This document shows positions 33,052 to 43,975 of a stretch of 64,000 nucleotides of DNA, one piece after another. A program made the position numbers and the translations under genes. This DNA is from Tupaia tana (lineage: Eukaryota; Chordata; Mammalia; Scandentia; Tupaiidae), in contig JAKSZU010000003.1 in NCBI GenBank assembly GCA_026018925.1, forward strand, positions 4,539,867 through 4,603,866, read 5' to 3'. How positions within the stretch are numbered: position 1 is the stretch's first letter; the number at the start of each line of letters is the position of its first letter. The notes under the pieces are model-generated. The model was not told the DNA's origin, ran no database searches, and saw only the letters and a list, made by a program, of their open reading frames with translations.

Positions 33052-33105
33052 GAGCGCACGTGCCCTATAGCAAATAAAATAATAATAATAAATAAAATAA
33101 AATAG
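32929..33105 (+). repeat. SINE with a family B body and a family A 3' end
   Basis: The head (ACCAGCAAGTGGCATGG) and short middle are family B. After a 48-base CT run (33001-33048) it ends GGTGAGCGCACGTGCCCTATAGC like family A. The segment between anticodon-like region and B box is deleted. Confidence 0.82.
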
Positions 33106-33424
33106 TTGTTGCAATGAGCTGAACAGAACAGTTTTGTTTTCTAGACAGAGGAGAGTTTAAAGACATCAGAAACAAAGAACAAAAAGTGAATTGGTCATTT
33201 CAAAGTTACTTTCTTTGTAAGGCAGAGACAGGAAGATAGAAGACAGAAAAATAACGGATTAGTTAGCATCAGATTACTTGAGGCTACTTCTTTGGTGTAA
33301 GAACTAAAATAGAGACTTTCTTATCATGCCAAATGAAACTGGCCTAGCGGGGAAACTAGGCTGTGATCGCTCTTGATTTCTGGGAAGATCAGATAATAAT
33401 TTTGGAACTGTAACATGCGACTCC
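33106..33424. other. Intergenic spacer, nothing recognised
   Basis: AG-rich, unclassified. Confidence 0.35.
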
Positions 33425-33429
33425 ATTTT

Positions 33430-33668
33430 TTAAAAAACATATTTTAAAAGTTAATTTACTTCTTTCATGAGCAAAAGAGACAGAAAGAGAGAGATCAACA
33501 GCACCCCCAGCAGCGCCCTGACACCATACTCCACCCAACCTTCCACAGCCCCAGATCACGGGCATGCACATGCCCAGGGCACTAAGAGCCGTCTGCAGAC
33601 ACCAACTCAGAACCCTCTTGTGAGTCAGCTCACAGAGTGGGGTTTTACCACTGTGTCACCATCCAGCC
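33430..33668 (-). repeat. tRNA-SINE, family D
   Basis: Tail TTCTTTCATGAGCAAAAGAG at left, CATGCACATGCCCAGGGC, head CACTGTGTCACCATCCAGCC at right. Confidence 0.78.
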
Positions 33669-33765
33669 CCTCCGGTTTGATTTTGAGTCTGGTCTACGTG
33701 AGGTCCAGTGCAACAGTTCAGTCCAAACAATTGCCTCCTACATGTTTTATTTGAAACATCTCTAA

Positions 33766-34028
33766 GGGTCCAGCAGGTGGCATGGTGGTTAAAGCATGGG
33801 ACCTCCACATGGTTGGCCATGGTTCAAGTTCTGGACTTGAAACTCACACCGGGCATGTTTGCGTGTGTGCCAAAATCCTGAGAGGATGGAGGAGAAGGGT
33901 CACATCTGTGGCCATCCTGCCTGGGGAATGATTTCTCGCTTTCTCTCATTCTGTTTCTCTTTGTATCTCTGGCGAGCACACGCACACTATAGCAAAAATC
34001 TCTCTAAAATAAATAAGTAAATAAATAT
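33766..34028 (+). repeat. tRNA-SINE, family A
   Basis: GGTCCAGCAGGTGGCATGGTGG head with family A body and 3' end (CACACTATAGCAAAAATC). Confidence 0.87.
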
Positions 34029-34288
34029 ATACAAAATGGATATTACTTGAAATCTCTCAGATTTGGGCTCAAATCTCATCTCAGAAGCTTAAGCATGTGA
34101 GACAAAAGTTAGAACGCATTGATGGTAGGCAGCTAGCTCCCGCCTCAAGAGAGCCGCTGAGCTGTGTGGCCCCTCACTGTTATGTCTCCCCCCTTTTTTT
34201 TGTTCAACCATAATTCTTCTCCTCTACTAGTCGCCATGTTATTTTGCCCTTAGACATGTAAATCTTGTTCTTAAAGAATTCATGGCCT

Positions 34289-34575
34289 CGGGACAAGCAG
34301 TTAGCGTAATGGCTATGTCGCTGGACTCCCATGTAGTCAACCGCGGTTCACGTCCAGGACCCGGTGGCTTAAAACTCACGCCGGGTGCATGTGCGTGTGT
34401 GCCCAAGATCCCGAGAGGAGAATGGAGGAGAAGGGATTGCGGCGTGACCATCCCCCCTGGGGGTGATTTCTCGCTTTCTGTCTCTATGTCTCTCTCTGTC
34501 TGTCTGGCGAGCGCACGCGCCCTATAGCGAAAAAACCTCTCCAAAAAAATAAATAAGTAAATAAAATAAAATAAA
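34289..34575 (+). repeat. Young tRNA-SINE, family A
   Basis: Near-consensus, with GGGACAAGCAGTTAGCGTAA head, CGCGGTTCACGTCC and CCCTATAGCGAAAAAACC, then an AAATA tail. Confidence 0.91.
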
Positions 34576-34598
34576 TGTATAAAAGTATCATGATGCTG

Positions 34599-34840
34599 GA
34601 GACCAGCAGATGGCATAGCAGTTACGTTGCTGGACTCTTACTTGGCTGACTCCAGTTCGAATACTGGACCTGGTGGCCTGAAACATACTGGCACATGTGC
34701 ATGCATGCCTAAGGTCCCAGGAGGAGAACGGAGGAGAAGGGATTGCAGCATGGCCATCCCCATAAGGGGTGATTTCTCACTTTCCCTCTCACTCTATCTC
34801 TGTCTCATTCTGGCAAGCACACATGCCCTAAGGCAAAGAC
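34599..34840 (+). repeat. tRNA-SINE, family A (older)
   Basis: GAGACCAGCAGATGGCATAG head; ends CATGCCCTAAGGCAAAGAC. Confidence 0.86.
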
Positions 34841-34920
34841 TTCTTTTTTTGAGAGAGATTTTTACTCTAGGGCACATGTGCTCACCAGAGAGACCGAGAG
34901 AGACAGAGAGACAGAAAGCT
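34841..34920 (-). repeat. Family A SINE 3' end fragment, inverted to its neighbour
   Basis: Only about 80 bp of the 3' end (GAGATTTTTACTCTAGGGCAC, GACAGAGAGACAGAAAGC), facing tail-to-tail against the preceding plus-strand copy. Confidence 0.8.
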
Positions 34921-34971
34921 TAAAAATGAAAGGGGAGGAATAGTGATAACGAAGAAACCCGCTTAAGCTGA

Positions 34972-35095
34972 ACCCAGCAGCTTGCTTTCTCACCTTCCCT
35001 TTCTCTCTCTTGCTCACACTCTATCTCTGGTGGTGAGAGTGTGTGCCCTGTAGCAAATTTAAAAATAATAATAATGACAATGACAAATAAAGTTG
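34972..35095 (+). repeat. SINE fragment, family B/A, head missing
   Basis: Begins in the middle (CAGCAGCTTGCTTTCTCACC) and ends GTGTGCCCTGTAGCAAATTT with an AAT tail. Confidence 0.75.
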
Positions 35096-35440
35096 AGTGA
35101 ATATTTTTTTAAAAGAATGTGTAGGGACACTCACGCACCTGCCAGGGATAGGGATGGGGGGAACCAACAGAACCATCAACTCCAACTAGAAGAACTCGAC
35201 AAACTCCACGGAGGGGGGGGAATGCTTAAAAATAAGAAAAAAGTAGGAGAGCAGCTTTGCAAAGGCACCGAGGCTCGGTTCAGGAAAGGGCTGGGGGGTC
35301 AGTGTGACTGGTGTGAGGCCGTTAGCTGAGATGAGGTTAGGAAGAAAGGGTGGAAATCAAATTGGCAAGAAATTTCGATCCTATTCTCTGACATCTGTAC
35401 TTTAGGCTAGACGATAAATATCCAAAGATTCTTTTCAAGA
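35096..35440. other. Intergenic spacer, nothing recognised
   Basis: Unclassified, with a G8 run near 35212. Confidence 0.35.
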
Positions 35441-35595
35441 GGAAAGTATGTGTGCGTGTCTGTGTCTGCACATGTCTGTGCATCTGTGTGTGTGTGAGCA
35501 CACGTGTGTCTGCGTCTGTCTCTGTGTATGTGTGTGTTCATGTGTGTGTGTAAGTCTGTGTATCTTTGTGTGTGTCGGTGTGTGCACGTGTGTTG
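35441..35595. repeat. Degenerate (GT)n-rich tract
   Basis: Alternating GT interrupted by CT, CA and GC steps for about 150 bp. The open frame on its minus strand (histidine/threonine repeats) is an artefact of this tract. Confidence 0.85.
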
Positions 35596-36267
35596 CTGGG
35601 TGGAAGGTGTGTGGAGGATGAGACTGGATACAAGGAATTTAATTACGGAGCTCTTGAGGTAGTAGTTCAAAAGAGGCGATGGGAATAGGAAGATGTTTCA
35701 GAGGTAGAAATAAAAGTTTTTTCCGACCGGGAGTATCTTTTTAAAAGTGAGGAGGACGAAATAAGTTTGTCCTTACCTTGGATGGCTCCATCCGTGCTGA
35801 AGCCATGACCTGAAATTGAGGGAGGGTCAGGAGGTTCCCTCTGGGCCTTCTAGGATGTCATGGACAGAGGCTCAGGAAGGAGTCAGGAAGGCTGCCTGGG
35901 CTGGGCGGGGAAGCAGACGTGGGAACGGCCTCTCTCCTCCGTCTGGAAGGCGCAGGGCGAGTCGTGGTGGTTTGCCTTGTCTCTGTCCGTGACACGGATC
36001 TAGAAATGTGTCTCTGTCAGCTCTGCCTGGCTCTGTCTGCTATGTGACTTTGGCACACATCCCAGTTTTAGTCAGTCAGTCCCACTGTCCACGTAACTGT
36101 ATTTGTACTTGTCAGAATGTTGTCCCAGTTTGGGGTTTGGCCAGTTCGAGTCCCTTAGGCTTCTGTTATCTGAGAACACACATGCTGCCCCTGGCTGGGA
36201 TGTAGCTGCCAAGTCCCACAGACTTACGGAGAACCCAGACTCGGTCCCTGGACCACCACGCAGAAGT
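35596..36267. other. Intergenic spacer around the exon-like segment
   Basis: Relatively GC-rich around 35820-35990, with no recognised repeat. The only notable element is the 33-nt exon-like segment described separately. Confidence 0.35.
35777..35809 (-). other. Candidate 33-nt exon-like segment, upstream of ACTR3B
   Basis: On the minus strand a pyrimidine-rich CCTCCCTCAATTTCAG acceptor is followed 33 nt later by AAG|GTAAGG, a near-perfect donor. The 33 nt contain an ATG in a strong context (G at -3 and +4) and stay open (MASARMEPSK). It could be an alternative 5' exon or an lncRNA exon, or chance. Confidence 0.25.
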
Positions 36268-36318
36268 CCCATCTCTCTCTGGCAAGCACACGTGCCCTAT
36301 AGCAAAAATCTCTCTAAA
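36268..36318 (+). repeat. Family A SINE 3' end fragment
   Basis: Only CTCTCTCTGGCAAGCACACG and CCCTATAGCAAAAATCTC remain. Confidence 0.75.
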
Positions 36319-36329
36319 GAATTCCGAAT

Positions 36330-36498
36330 TATTTAATTTTATACATTATTATTATTATTATATTTTAAATTTGCTATAGGGTACATGAGCTCATCAGAGG
36401 AAGAGAAAGAAATTAAGAACCCTCCAGGTTTGGCACTCAAACCGCAGTCGGTCATGTGAGAGTTCAGCACCTAACCACCATACCACTTGCTGGGTCCT
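36330..36498 (-). repeat. tRNA-SINE, family B
   Basis: ATT-rich tail at left, TTTGCTATAGGGTACATGAG (an A-type end) joined to a B-type short body and head ACCACTTGCTGGGTCC. Confidence 0.78.
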
Positions 36499-36525
36499 CT
36501 TACGATTCTCTTTTTAAAAAAAATC

Positions 36526-36742
36526 AGAGATTGGACAGCAGCTCAGCAGTAAAATACGATACTCTGCGAGGCCAGCCCACATGGAAGACGCCGGGTTTGC
36601 ACTCGGAGACCTCTCTGAGTGAACTGGGCATACACGCGCCCATTTTCCAGGGCTGGCTGAAGCAGGGGGTGAAACGTGGCACCCTGCTGGGTGCCGTCTC
36701 TGTCTTTCTGTCTGTCTCTCCGACTCATGGAAGGAAGGCAGG
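36526..36742 (+). repeat. tRNA-SINE, family D
   Basis: A clear example: CAGCTCAGCAGTAAAATACG head, CCCACATGGAAGACGCCGGG, CTGTCTCTCCGACTCATGG end. Confidence 0.83.
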
Positions 36743-36870
36743 AGGTTAGTTCACATGGCCGGACCTCCCTGAGCGCACCGGGCACACACAGGCCGCACAC
36801 AGGCCGTGCTTGTGCTGTGACCCAGGCTGGCTGGGGGAGGACGCTGCTGCAAGAGCCTGCAGGCAGCTAA
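36743..36870 (+). repeat. Partial family D SINE
   Basis: Repeats the D body (CACATGGCCGGACCTCCCTGAG, GCACCGGGCACACAC) without a proper head. Confidence 0.55.
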
Positions 36871-37224
36871 CACCTTCCGGTTCTCCTCGGTAACTTTGCC
36901 GTAAGATGTTAAACTTCACTGAACGGAAATATCTCATAGCCATCCCAAGCCCTTCTAGTAATTAATCATTCTGTTGTACGAGAAAATTAGGGTTGGTCTG
37001 ATGAAATGGGTCTTTTCCAAAACCAACAGTTAAGGTTTTGGGAAGTAGTTTTTTATTTTTATTAAATAACTTTCTTAACATTTTCAGAATTGAAGTTAAG
37101 CAGGCTGGACTATACTTTCAGATTCTATCCTTTCTCCCCATTCTCTAAACACAGACAGTGCCTTTATCTGTTGGCATCAACTCTTCCCCCTTGGATTCCC
37201 AATAACCAGGATTCTACCACGTCT
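36871..37224. other. Intergenic spacer, nothing recognised
   Basis: AT-rich, unclassified. Confidence 0.35.
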
Positions 37225-37492
37225 TTTGCTTTTTAATTGCCAAAGGGCACCTGTATTCGCCAGAGAAAGAGGCAGAGAGGGGTGTGGGGAGGAGAAGGGG
37301 GAGGAGAAAGCACCCCTAATGGGATGTGGTCACGTCGCAGTCCTTTCTCCTCCATCTCCCCATCCTGTTGGAACCTGGGGCATGCAGGCACATGGTCCCG
37401 GTGTTATTCAAGCGGCTGGAGCTAAGATTTGAACTGCCCAGTCAGCCATGTGGGATCTAACTCCCTTAACCATCAGGCCACAGGGCTGGCCC
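37225..37492 (-). repeat. tRNA-SINE, family C, with expanded purine tract
   Basis: AATTGCCAAAGGGCACCTG at left, a longer G/A-rich stretch than usual (37265-37310), head CATCAGGCCACAGGGCTGG. Confidence 0.87.
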
Positions 37493-37888
37493 TTTGTCAT
37501 CGTACGTTCTACAAGTTCCCAGCATGGAGTTAATGCAGAAACTCATGTCAACAGGAAATATAGTCATCTTACTCTGACACAGAGGAAAACAACTGGGGGA
37601 AAATGTGAACAAAGTCTTTGAGGGGTGTCTTCGCCTCTTCGTCTGGGAGAGAACGCCCAACGCCTCTGGTTTGATCATTGTCAGAAACAGAGAACAAGAA
37701 ACTATAGGTCTTCGCTCGACGTTCCCTCTCCCAGGAATATGTTTGCACATGTATAACCTCCACCTCACTGTCAGGTTTATCAACTGGACTGAGGGGGGAA
37801 ACATTTATTTTATCTACCATTTACTAGAATGATCTATTTTCAGGAATATCAAAAAGCAACAAAATGACTCAGTTTAATTTTTTTATTT
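37493..37888. other. Intergenic spacer, nothing recognised
   Basis: Overlapping frames occur on both strands, without exon-like signals. Confidence 0.4.
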
Positions 37889-38118
37889 ATGGGACCAGCA
37901 GATGGCATAACAGTTACATCGCTGGACTCCCATGTAGTTGACCACGGTTCGAGTCCCAGACCCGGTGGCTTAAAATCCCAAGAGGAGGATGGAGGAGAAG
38001 AGATTGCAGCGTGGCCAGCCCCCTTGGGAAGGAGGGGTGATTTCTCGCTTTCTGTCTCTCTGTCTCTCTCTGTCTGTCTGGAGAGCACATGCGCCCTATA
38101 GCAAAAATCTCTCTCAAA
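37889..38118 (+). repeat. tRNA-SINE, family A, with central deletion
   Basis: The GCGTGTGCGTGC part after GGCTTAAAA is deleted, joining it directly to TCCCAAGAGGAGG. Confidence 0.87.
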
Positions 38119-38192
38119 ATATTTTTTAGTTTATTTTACATTTTCTCAGCTCACTTTCAAGTTGAAGTCCTAATGATTTTAAAACATCATTC

Positions 38193-38446
38193 CAGGGACT
38201 AGCAGATGGCATGGCAGTTACGTTGCTGGACTCCCACATGGCCAATTGCGGTTCAAGTCCCAGACCCCATGGCTTGAAAACTCATGCCAGGCATGTGTGC
38301 TTGTGTGCCCAAGATCCCAGGAGGAGGATGGTGGAGAAGGGATTGTGGTGTGAGGGGTGATTTCTCACTTTCCCTCTCACTGTGTCTGTCTCTTTCTCTC
38401 TAGGGAGCACAGGTGCCCTAAAGCGAAAATATCTCAAAAAAAAAAA
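38193..38446 (+). repeat. tRNA-SINE, family A (older)
   Basis: GGGACTAGCAGATGGCATGG head; the segment around GGCCATCCCC is deleted; ends GTGCCCTAAAGCGAAAAT. Confidence 0.86.
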
Positions 38447-38924
38447 TCACCCCATTGTAAGAAAAATAAGAAGCCTGAATAATCCTCCAACTCAGGATGT
38501 GTAACCATCAAGGGACCATGAAATTCTCTTTGCTTTATGAAGCCATACAGCTAAAACAATATCTACCCTGAGACATTGAATATTTTCAAAAAATGTTTAA
38601 TTAATAACTACAGCTGTGTTATTCAAAATATAAAATTTAAATGCTCAAAGTCAAAATATTGCATATCTCTGCTTCACTTTACCTAGCAATCAAAATAGTC
38701 ACTCAGTTGGAGAAGAAAATTAAAAAGGACTGACAAGCTCTGTCTTCGTAATTATGCTTATAACTGATTGATTGATTGCTGTCAGCTATTGATACCACTC
38801 TAACGTCGACCAGTGTGTTAAAGGAATAAATGGAAAATTAGACGATTTGATTACTTAATATAGATTCCTAAAAGGCTCTAAATAAAGTTGATAAAGTAGT
38901 ACATTTTCTTTTCTTTTCTTCTTT
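38447..38924. other. Intergenic spacer, AT-rich, nothing recognised
   Basis: No feature called. Confidence 0.4.
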
Positions 38925-39156
38925 TAATTCCCAGAGAGCACATGCACCTGCCCAGGAGAGCTAGAAAGAGAGACAGCACCCTCAGTGTAAGCGTTACACT
39001 GCAGTCCCTCTCCTCCACCCCTGCACCCGGTCAGGATTTTGAGTACACTTGCACTCGTGCCTGGCATGTTCTTCAGGCTGCCAGGGCTCAGAGTGGAACG
39101 GTGGGTGACCGCATGGGATCTGCCTCCCTTTACTGCTTGACTGCAGAGCTGGCCCT
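38925..39156 (-). repeat. tRNA-SINE, family C
   Basis: AATTCCCAGAGAGCACATGC at left, CATGTTCTTCAGGCTGCC, head TGACTGCAGAGCTGGCCC. Confidence 0.83.
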
Positions 39157-39224
39157 CCATCACAAGGTGCACCATCAATTCACAAGTGCTCTTTGGGGAA
39201 AGAAAGAATTAAAAGCTGTTATTT

Positions 39225-39440
39225 TAAAAAGCATATTTATTTCTTCCATAAGAGAGAGATAGAGACAGTACTCCCAACTTGTCCTGGTGCTACAATCTAC
39301 CCCCAGTCTCCAGCCCGTTTCGGACCATGGGCAAGTGAGTGCCTGGTGCACTCAGGGAGGTCTCCGGACTTGAACTGGGACCCTTCCCATGTGAGATGCC
39401 TTGCAGGGCCTCACGTTTTACCATTCTACCACCACCCACT
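39225..39440 (-). repeat. tRNA-SINE, family D
   Basis: TTTATTTCTTCCATAAGAGAG tail and head CGTTTTACCATTCTACCACC. Confidence 0.78.
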
Positions 39441-39764
39441 CCCCAAAACTGCTTTTAATAAAGCGGTTTAAGAAAATATAATGGGGGAATGAAGCCTTAT
39501 AATTGAAGGAGAGTTTTTGAAAGTGCCCTTTGCTGCCAGGTGCCAAGAGTTTATGACCAGGGCTTGGCCATCTCGCGCAGTCAGTACTAAGGAGTGAGGC
39601 AAAGGAAGTGCGCACCCCCACAGAGGAACCCTGCAGTAGGCTTCTGCCCTGTGTGGCTTGGAAAGGGCAGGCCACCTTGTTTTGGGCCCTATTTCCAGGT
39701 CTTTAGTAGTTTTTAAAATAGTTTCTCTCTTTGTGAACATAAATAATATTCAAAGATTAGTTCT
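39441..39764. other. Intergenic spacer, nothing recognised
   Basis: No feature called. Confidence 0.35.
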
Positions 39765-40003
39765 TTTTTCCCCAGAGGTTTTTGCCTTAGGGCATGTGCG
39801 CTGACAGGGAGGTGAGGTGTGGGGGGATGACCCCCACAATCCCTTCTTCTCCACTCTCCTTTGGGGATCTTGGGTACACACACACACACACACACACACA
39901 AACGCACACACACGGGGATTTTGAAGCCACCAGTCTCAAGCTCGAACTGTGGTCGATCATGTGGGGGTCCAGTGACATAACCACTATGCCATCTGCAGGT
40001 CCC
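39765..40003 (-). repeat. tRNA-SINE, family A, with CA expansion
   Basis: The body's GTGTGC segment has grown into a (CA)n run (39876-39902 on the plus strand). Confidence 0.85.
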
Positions 40004-40140
40004 CAAAGACTAGGTCTGATCATAAGCAAAAGCTGTTCTCCTGCATTTGGCCTTATTATTGCACAACTACAGTAAAAGTGTCACATTCATTTGTCAAGTG
40101 CGCCTTGACAAATACTCATGGATTAAAAGTAATTATTGTG

Positions 40141-40347
40141 TGAGGCCCCAGGTGGAGTGGTGGTTAAGGCACTGGATCCCACATGGCAGGCTGCTGGGTT
40201 TGAGTCTCAGACTCAGGCCAGATGTGTCCTGCACGTGCCCAAAACCCTGAGAGGGGTATAGAGAAGAGATTGAGGTGTAGCCATCCTCTGGGGGGATTCT
40301 CACTTTCCCTCTTTCTGTCTCTCTGCAGAGCACACATCCTATAGCCC

Positions 40348-40375
<28 letters not shown>
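40141..40375 (+). repeat. tRNA-SINE, family C/A type, with TSD
   Basis: AGGTGGAGTGGTGGTTAAGG head and a 30-base A tail. AAAGTAATTATTGT is present on both sides (about 40126-40139 and 40374-40387). Confidence 0.87.
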
Positions 40376-40380
<5 letters not shown>

Positions 40381-40387
40381 TTATTGT

Positions 40388-40930
40388 ACTGTTTAATTTG
40401 ATTTTAAGATTACTTGGAAGGCTCCACGTCTCAGTGTACAAAGCCTGAGGAGTGCTCCATCTTCGGAATGGGAAAGCCTGTTTGAGCAATCCTTCCGTCC
40501 TAGGTATGTGACTGAATGTGCTCATCCAGCATACTCGCCAAGGTCACCAAAGGCCTTTGCTCGTGAGGCCCAATTACTTATTTAAAGATGCTGCAGGAAA
40601 AACAAAAGCCATGTATCATGGAGCTCTGATGAACAAACACAGCACCACCTCCACTCCTTGCCAAAGGATCCCACCTCTTCACAGCAAGCCTTTGGATCCT
40701 GTAACAGTGCTGGAAAGGTGGAAACCTCGTGCGTTGCTGGACTGAATGCACACTGGTACAGCCATGTTGGGGAAGGATCTGACTAAATACTTTTTGCATT
40801 TTAATTTACATTTAATCACATATATCTTTACAGTATACAGCATTGGGGTTTTTTTTTTAGCATGAATACCATGCATATCAGTTAAGACAAAGACATTACT
40901 ATATATATTATCATCAGCAAATAGCTTTTC
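40388..40930. other. Intergenic spacer with a possible L1 piece
   Basis: GCACACTGGTACAGCCATG (about 40747-40765) resembles sense-strand L1 ORF2 wording. The rest is unclassified. Confidence 0.35.
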
Positions 40931-40977
40931 ATTTTTTTTGTCAATTAAATGTACTTCTGTTTTTTTTCTTTCCCTGT

Positions 40978-41010
40978 AGCCCCCTCCCTCCCTCTCTTCC
41001 CCACCCCTGT
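40978..41010 (-). other. G-rich polypurine tract of the L1 3' UTR
   Basis: On the minus strand this reads as four or more G runs of 3-5 (GGGTGGGG, GAGGGAGGGAGGGGG) separated by short purine loops. It fits the G-quadruplex pattern known from L1 3' UTRs. Confidence 0.75.
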
Positions 41011-42311
41011 ATTACCCCTATCCTTACTAACTCCAGTATGTACCATGCCCTCCCTGCTACTATACCTTCCACACGTTCAGTTTCTGCCACAGAGCAGACA
41101 ATCAGTATATATTGAGTGGGGACGTACAAAATCTGTCACCGTCTGGTTTGCTTTCCCTAGCATTCCGTCTTCCATATTCATCCACTTTGTATCAAGTGTC
41201 AGGGTCTCATTGTTTTAAATGGCTGAGTAGTATTCCATAGAATACATATACCACTTTTTTTCAATCCAATCATCTATTTTTAGACATTTGGATTGATTCC
41301 ATGTCCTAGCAATTGTAAATAATGTTGCAATAAGCATGGACGTGCAAGTGTTTTTCCCACTGAGGGTTTTTCTATCCTTTGGGTAAATACCTACAAGTGT
41401 AATTACTGGGTCGTATGGTAGTTCTATTTGTAGGTTTCTGAGGAATTGCCATATCATTCTCCGAAGTGGTTGTACTAATTTGCATTCCCACCAACAGCGT
41501 AGGAGGGCCCTTTTTCACCACAGCCTCACCAGCACTTATGGTTATTTATTTTTTTTAATTTTAGCCATTCTGATTGGGGGGTGAGTGATATCTCATTGTG
41601 GTTTTGATTTGCATTTTCCTTATGATAAGAGATGTTGAGCATGTTTTCACGTGCTTTAGGGTTGTTCGTATGTCCTCTTGAGAGAATTGTCTATTCAGCT
41701 CATTTTCCCATCTTTTAAATGGATTGATTTGTGTGTGTGTGGGTAAGCTGCTTGAGTTCCTGTATATTCTGGTTATCAGTCCCTTATCTGAAGTATAGTT
41801 CACAAATATATTAACCCACTCTGAGGGTTGTCTTCTCACTCTACCTATTGTTTCTTTTGCTGTGCAGAAGCTTCTCGGTCTAATATAGTCCCACTTGTCT
41901 ATTTTTGGGACTATTGCCTGTGCTTTGAAAGTCGTCTTTGCCTACTCCAAGGTCTCCAAGAGTTTTTCCTCTTATTTTCCACCAGTATTTTATAGTTTGG
42001 GGTTTTATGTTTATATCCTCAATCCGTTTTGAGTTAATTTTTGTTAGTGATGAGAAATAAAGATCTAGTATCTTTCTTCTGCAGGTGGATATCCAGTTCT
42101 CCCAGCACCATTTGCTAAAGAGATTGTATTTTTCCCACTGATTTGTCTTGTGCCTTTTGTCAAGGACCAGTTGGATGTATGTTTTCAGGTTTATTTGGGG
42201 GGTTCTCAATTCTATTCCATTGGTCTACCTGTCTGTTTTCATGCCACTACCATGGTAGTTTGTGTTTTTTTTTTGGTTTGTTTTTTGTTTGTTGTTGTTT
42301 GGTTGGTTTTG

Positions 42312-42579
42312 TTTTTTTTTTTTTTTTTTGAGAGGTTTTTGCTATAGGGCACATGCACTCACCAAAAAGACAGTGAGAAACAGAAAGACATAAAGTGAGA
42401 AATCACGCCCCAGGGGGGATGGCCATGCTGCAATCCCTTCTCCTCCATTCTCCTCTCAGGATCTTGGGCACACACACACACACACAGCGTGAGTTTAAGC
42501 CACCTGGTCCGAGACTTGAACCACGGTCGACTATGTGGAAGTCCAGCGACATAGCCATTATGCCAACTACTGGTCCCAA
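42312..42579 (-). repeat. tRNA-SINE, family A, in L1
   Basis: T run, then GAGAGGTTTTTGCTATAGGG through head CAACTACTGGTCCC. The L1 word TACCATG stands on both sides as target duplication. Confidence 0.9.
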
Positions 42580-43698
42580 TACCATGCTGTTCTAATTATC
42601 ACAGCATTGTAATATATTTTAAGGTCAAAAAGCAAGATTACTCCTACTTTATTTCCCTTGCACAGTATTGCTTTGGTGACTATATATATATACTTTCATG
42701 CTTCCAGACAAATTTTATGATTGTTTTTTCTATTTGTGAGGAATATCTCTGGTAGTTTGATTGGGACTGCATTAAATTTGTAGATTAACTTGGGTAGAAT
42801 TGATATCTTGATTATATTAATTCTTCTAAACCAGGAACATTGGATCTTTTCCCACTTTTTGGTATAATTTTTAATTTCTTTTTCTAGTATTTCATAATTT
42901 CCTTGTAGAGATCTTTGACATCTTTGGTAAGGCTTATTCCTAGATACCTTATCAATTTTGTGGCTATTATAAATGGGATTTCTTTTTTCAGTCTCTCAGT
43001 TTGTCCATTGTTGGTATATAAAAATGCTATCGATTTTTGTATGATGATTTTGTATCCTGCCACTTTACTATATTCCTTTATCACTCCCAGGAGTTTTTTT
43101 GTAGACTCTTTTGGATTTTCGATGTATAGTCACATCATCTGCAAATAGAAATAATTTCACTCCTTTTCCTACTTGGATGCTGTTTACTTGACTCTTGTCT
43201 AATTTCATTGGCTAGAACTTCCAGTACCAGTTGAAAAGGAGTGGAGAGAGTGGGCAGCCTTGTCTTGTTTCAGTTTTGAGTGGAAAAGCTTTCAGCTTTT
43301 CCTCTTTCAGTATGATGTTAGCTATGGTTTTTTCATAGATGGCTTTTATCGTGTTGAGGAATATCTCTTCTATGCCAATTTTGCTGAGAGTTTTAATCAT
43401 GAAGGAATGTTGTATTTTATCATACACTTTTTCTGCATCAATTGATAGGATCATAGGATTTCTATCTTTCCATTTGTTAATGTGATATATTACATTTATT
43501 GTTTTGCATGTGTTGATCTATCCTTGCATCTCTGGAGTAAATCCTATTTGGCCATGGTGTACAATCTTAATATGTTGTTGAATCTGATTTGCTAGTATCT
43601 TATTTTCTGCACCCATATTCATTAGGGATATGGGCCTGAAGTTTTCTCTTTCTTTTTTGTCATGTCCTTGTCTGGTTTTGGAATTAAGATGGTAGAGG

Positions 43699-43975
43699 CT
43701 GGAACCAGCAGTTGGCATAATGATTATGTCGCTGGACTCCCATGTAGCCAACCACAATTGGAGTCCCGGACCCAGGGGCTTAAAATCACACTGGGCGCAT
43801 GTGCATCTGTGCCCAAGAACCTGAGAGGAGAATGGAGGAGAAGGGATTGCGACGTGTCCACCCCTGGGGGTGATTTCTCATTTTCTGTCTCTCTGTCTCT
43901 CTCTGTCTTTCTGGTGAGCGACTTGCCCTATTTAAAAAAAGAAAAAAGAAAAAAGAAAAAAGAAAACAAAAGAAA
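43699..43975 (+). repeat. tRNA-SINE, family A, in L1
   Basis: GGAACCAGCAGTTGGCATAA head and an (AAAAAAG)n tail. AAGATGGTAGAGGCT before and AAGATAATGGAGGCT after are the diverged target duplicates. Confidence 0.9.

Noticed and set aside
35407..35670. Open frame rich in His/Thr on the minus strand
   Set aside because: It is a translation of the (GT)n-rich tract.
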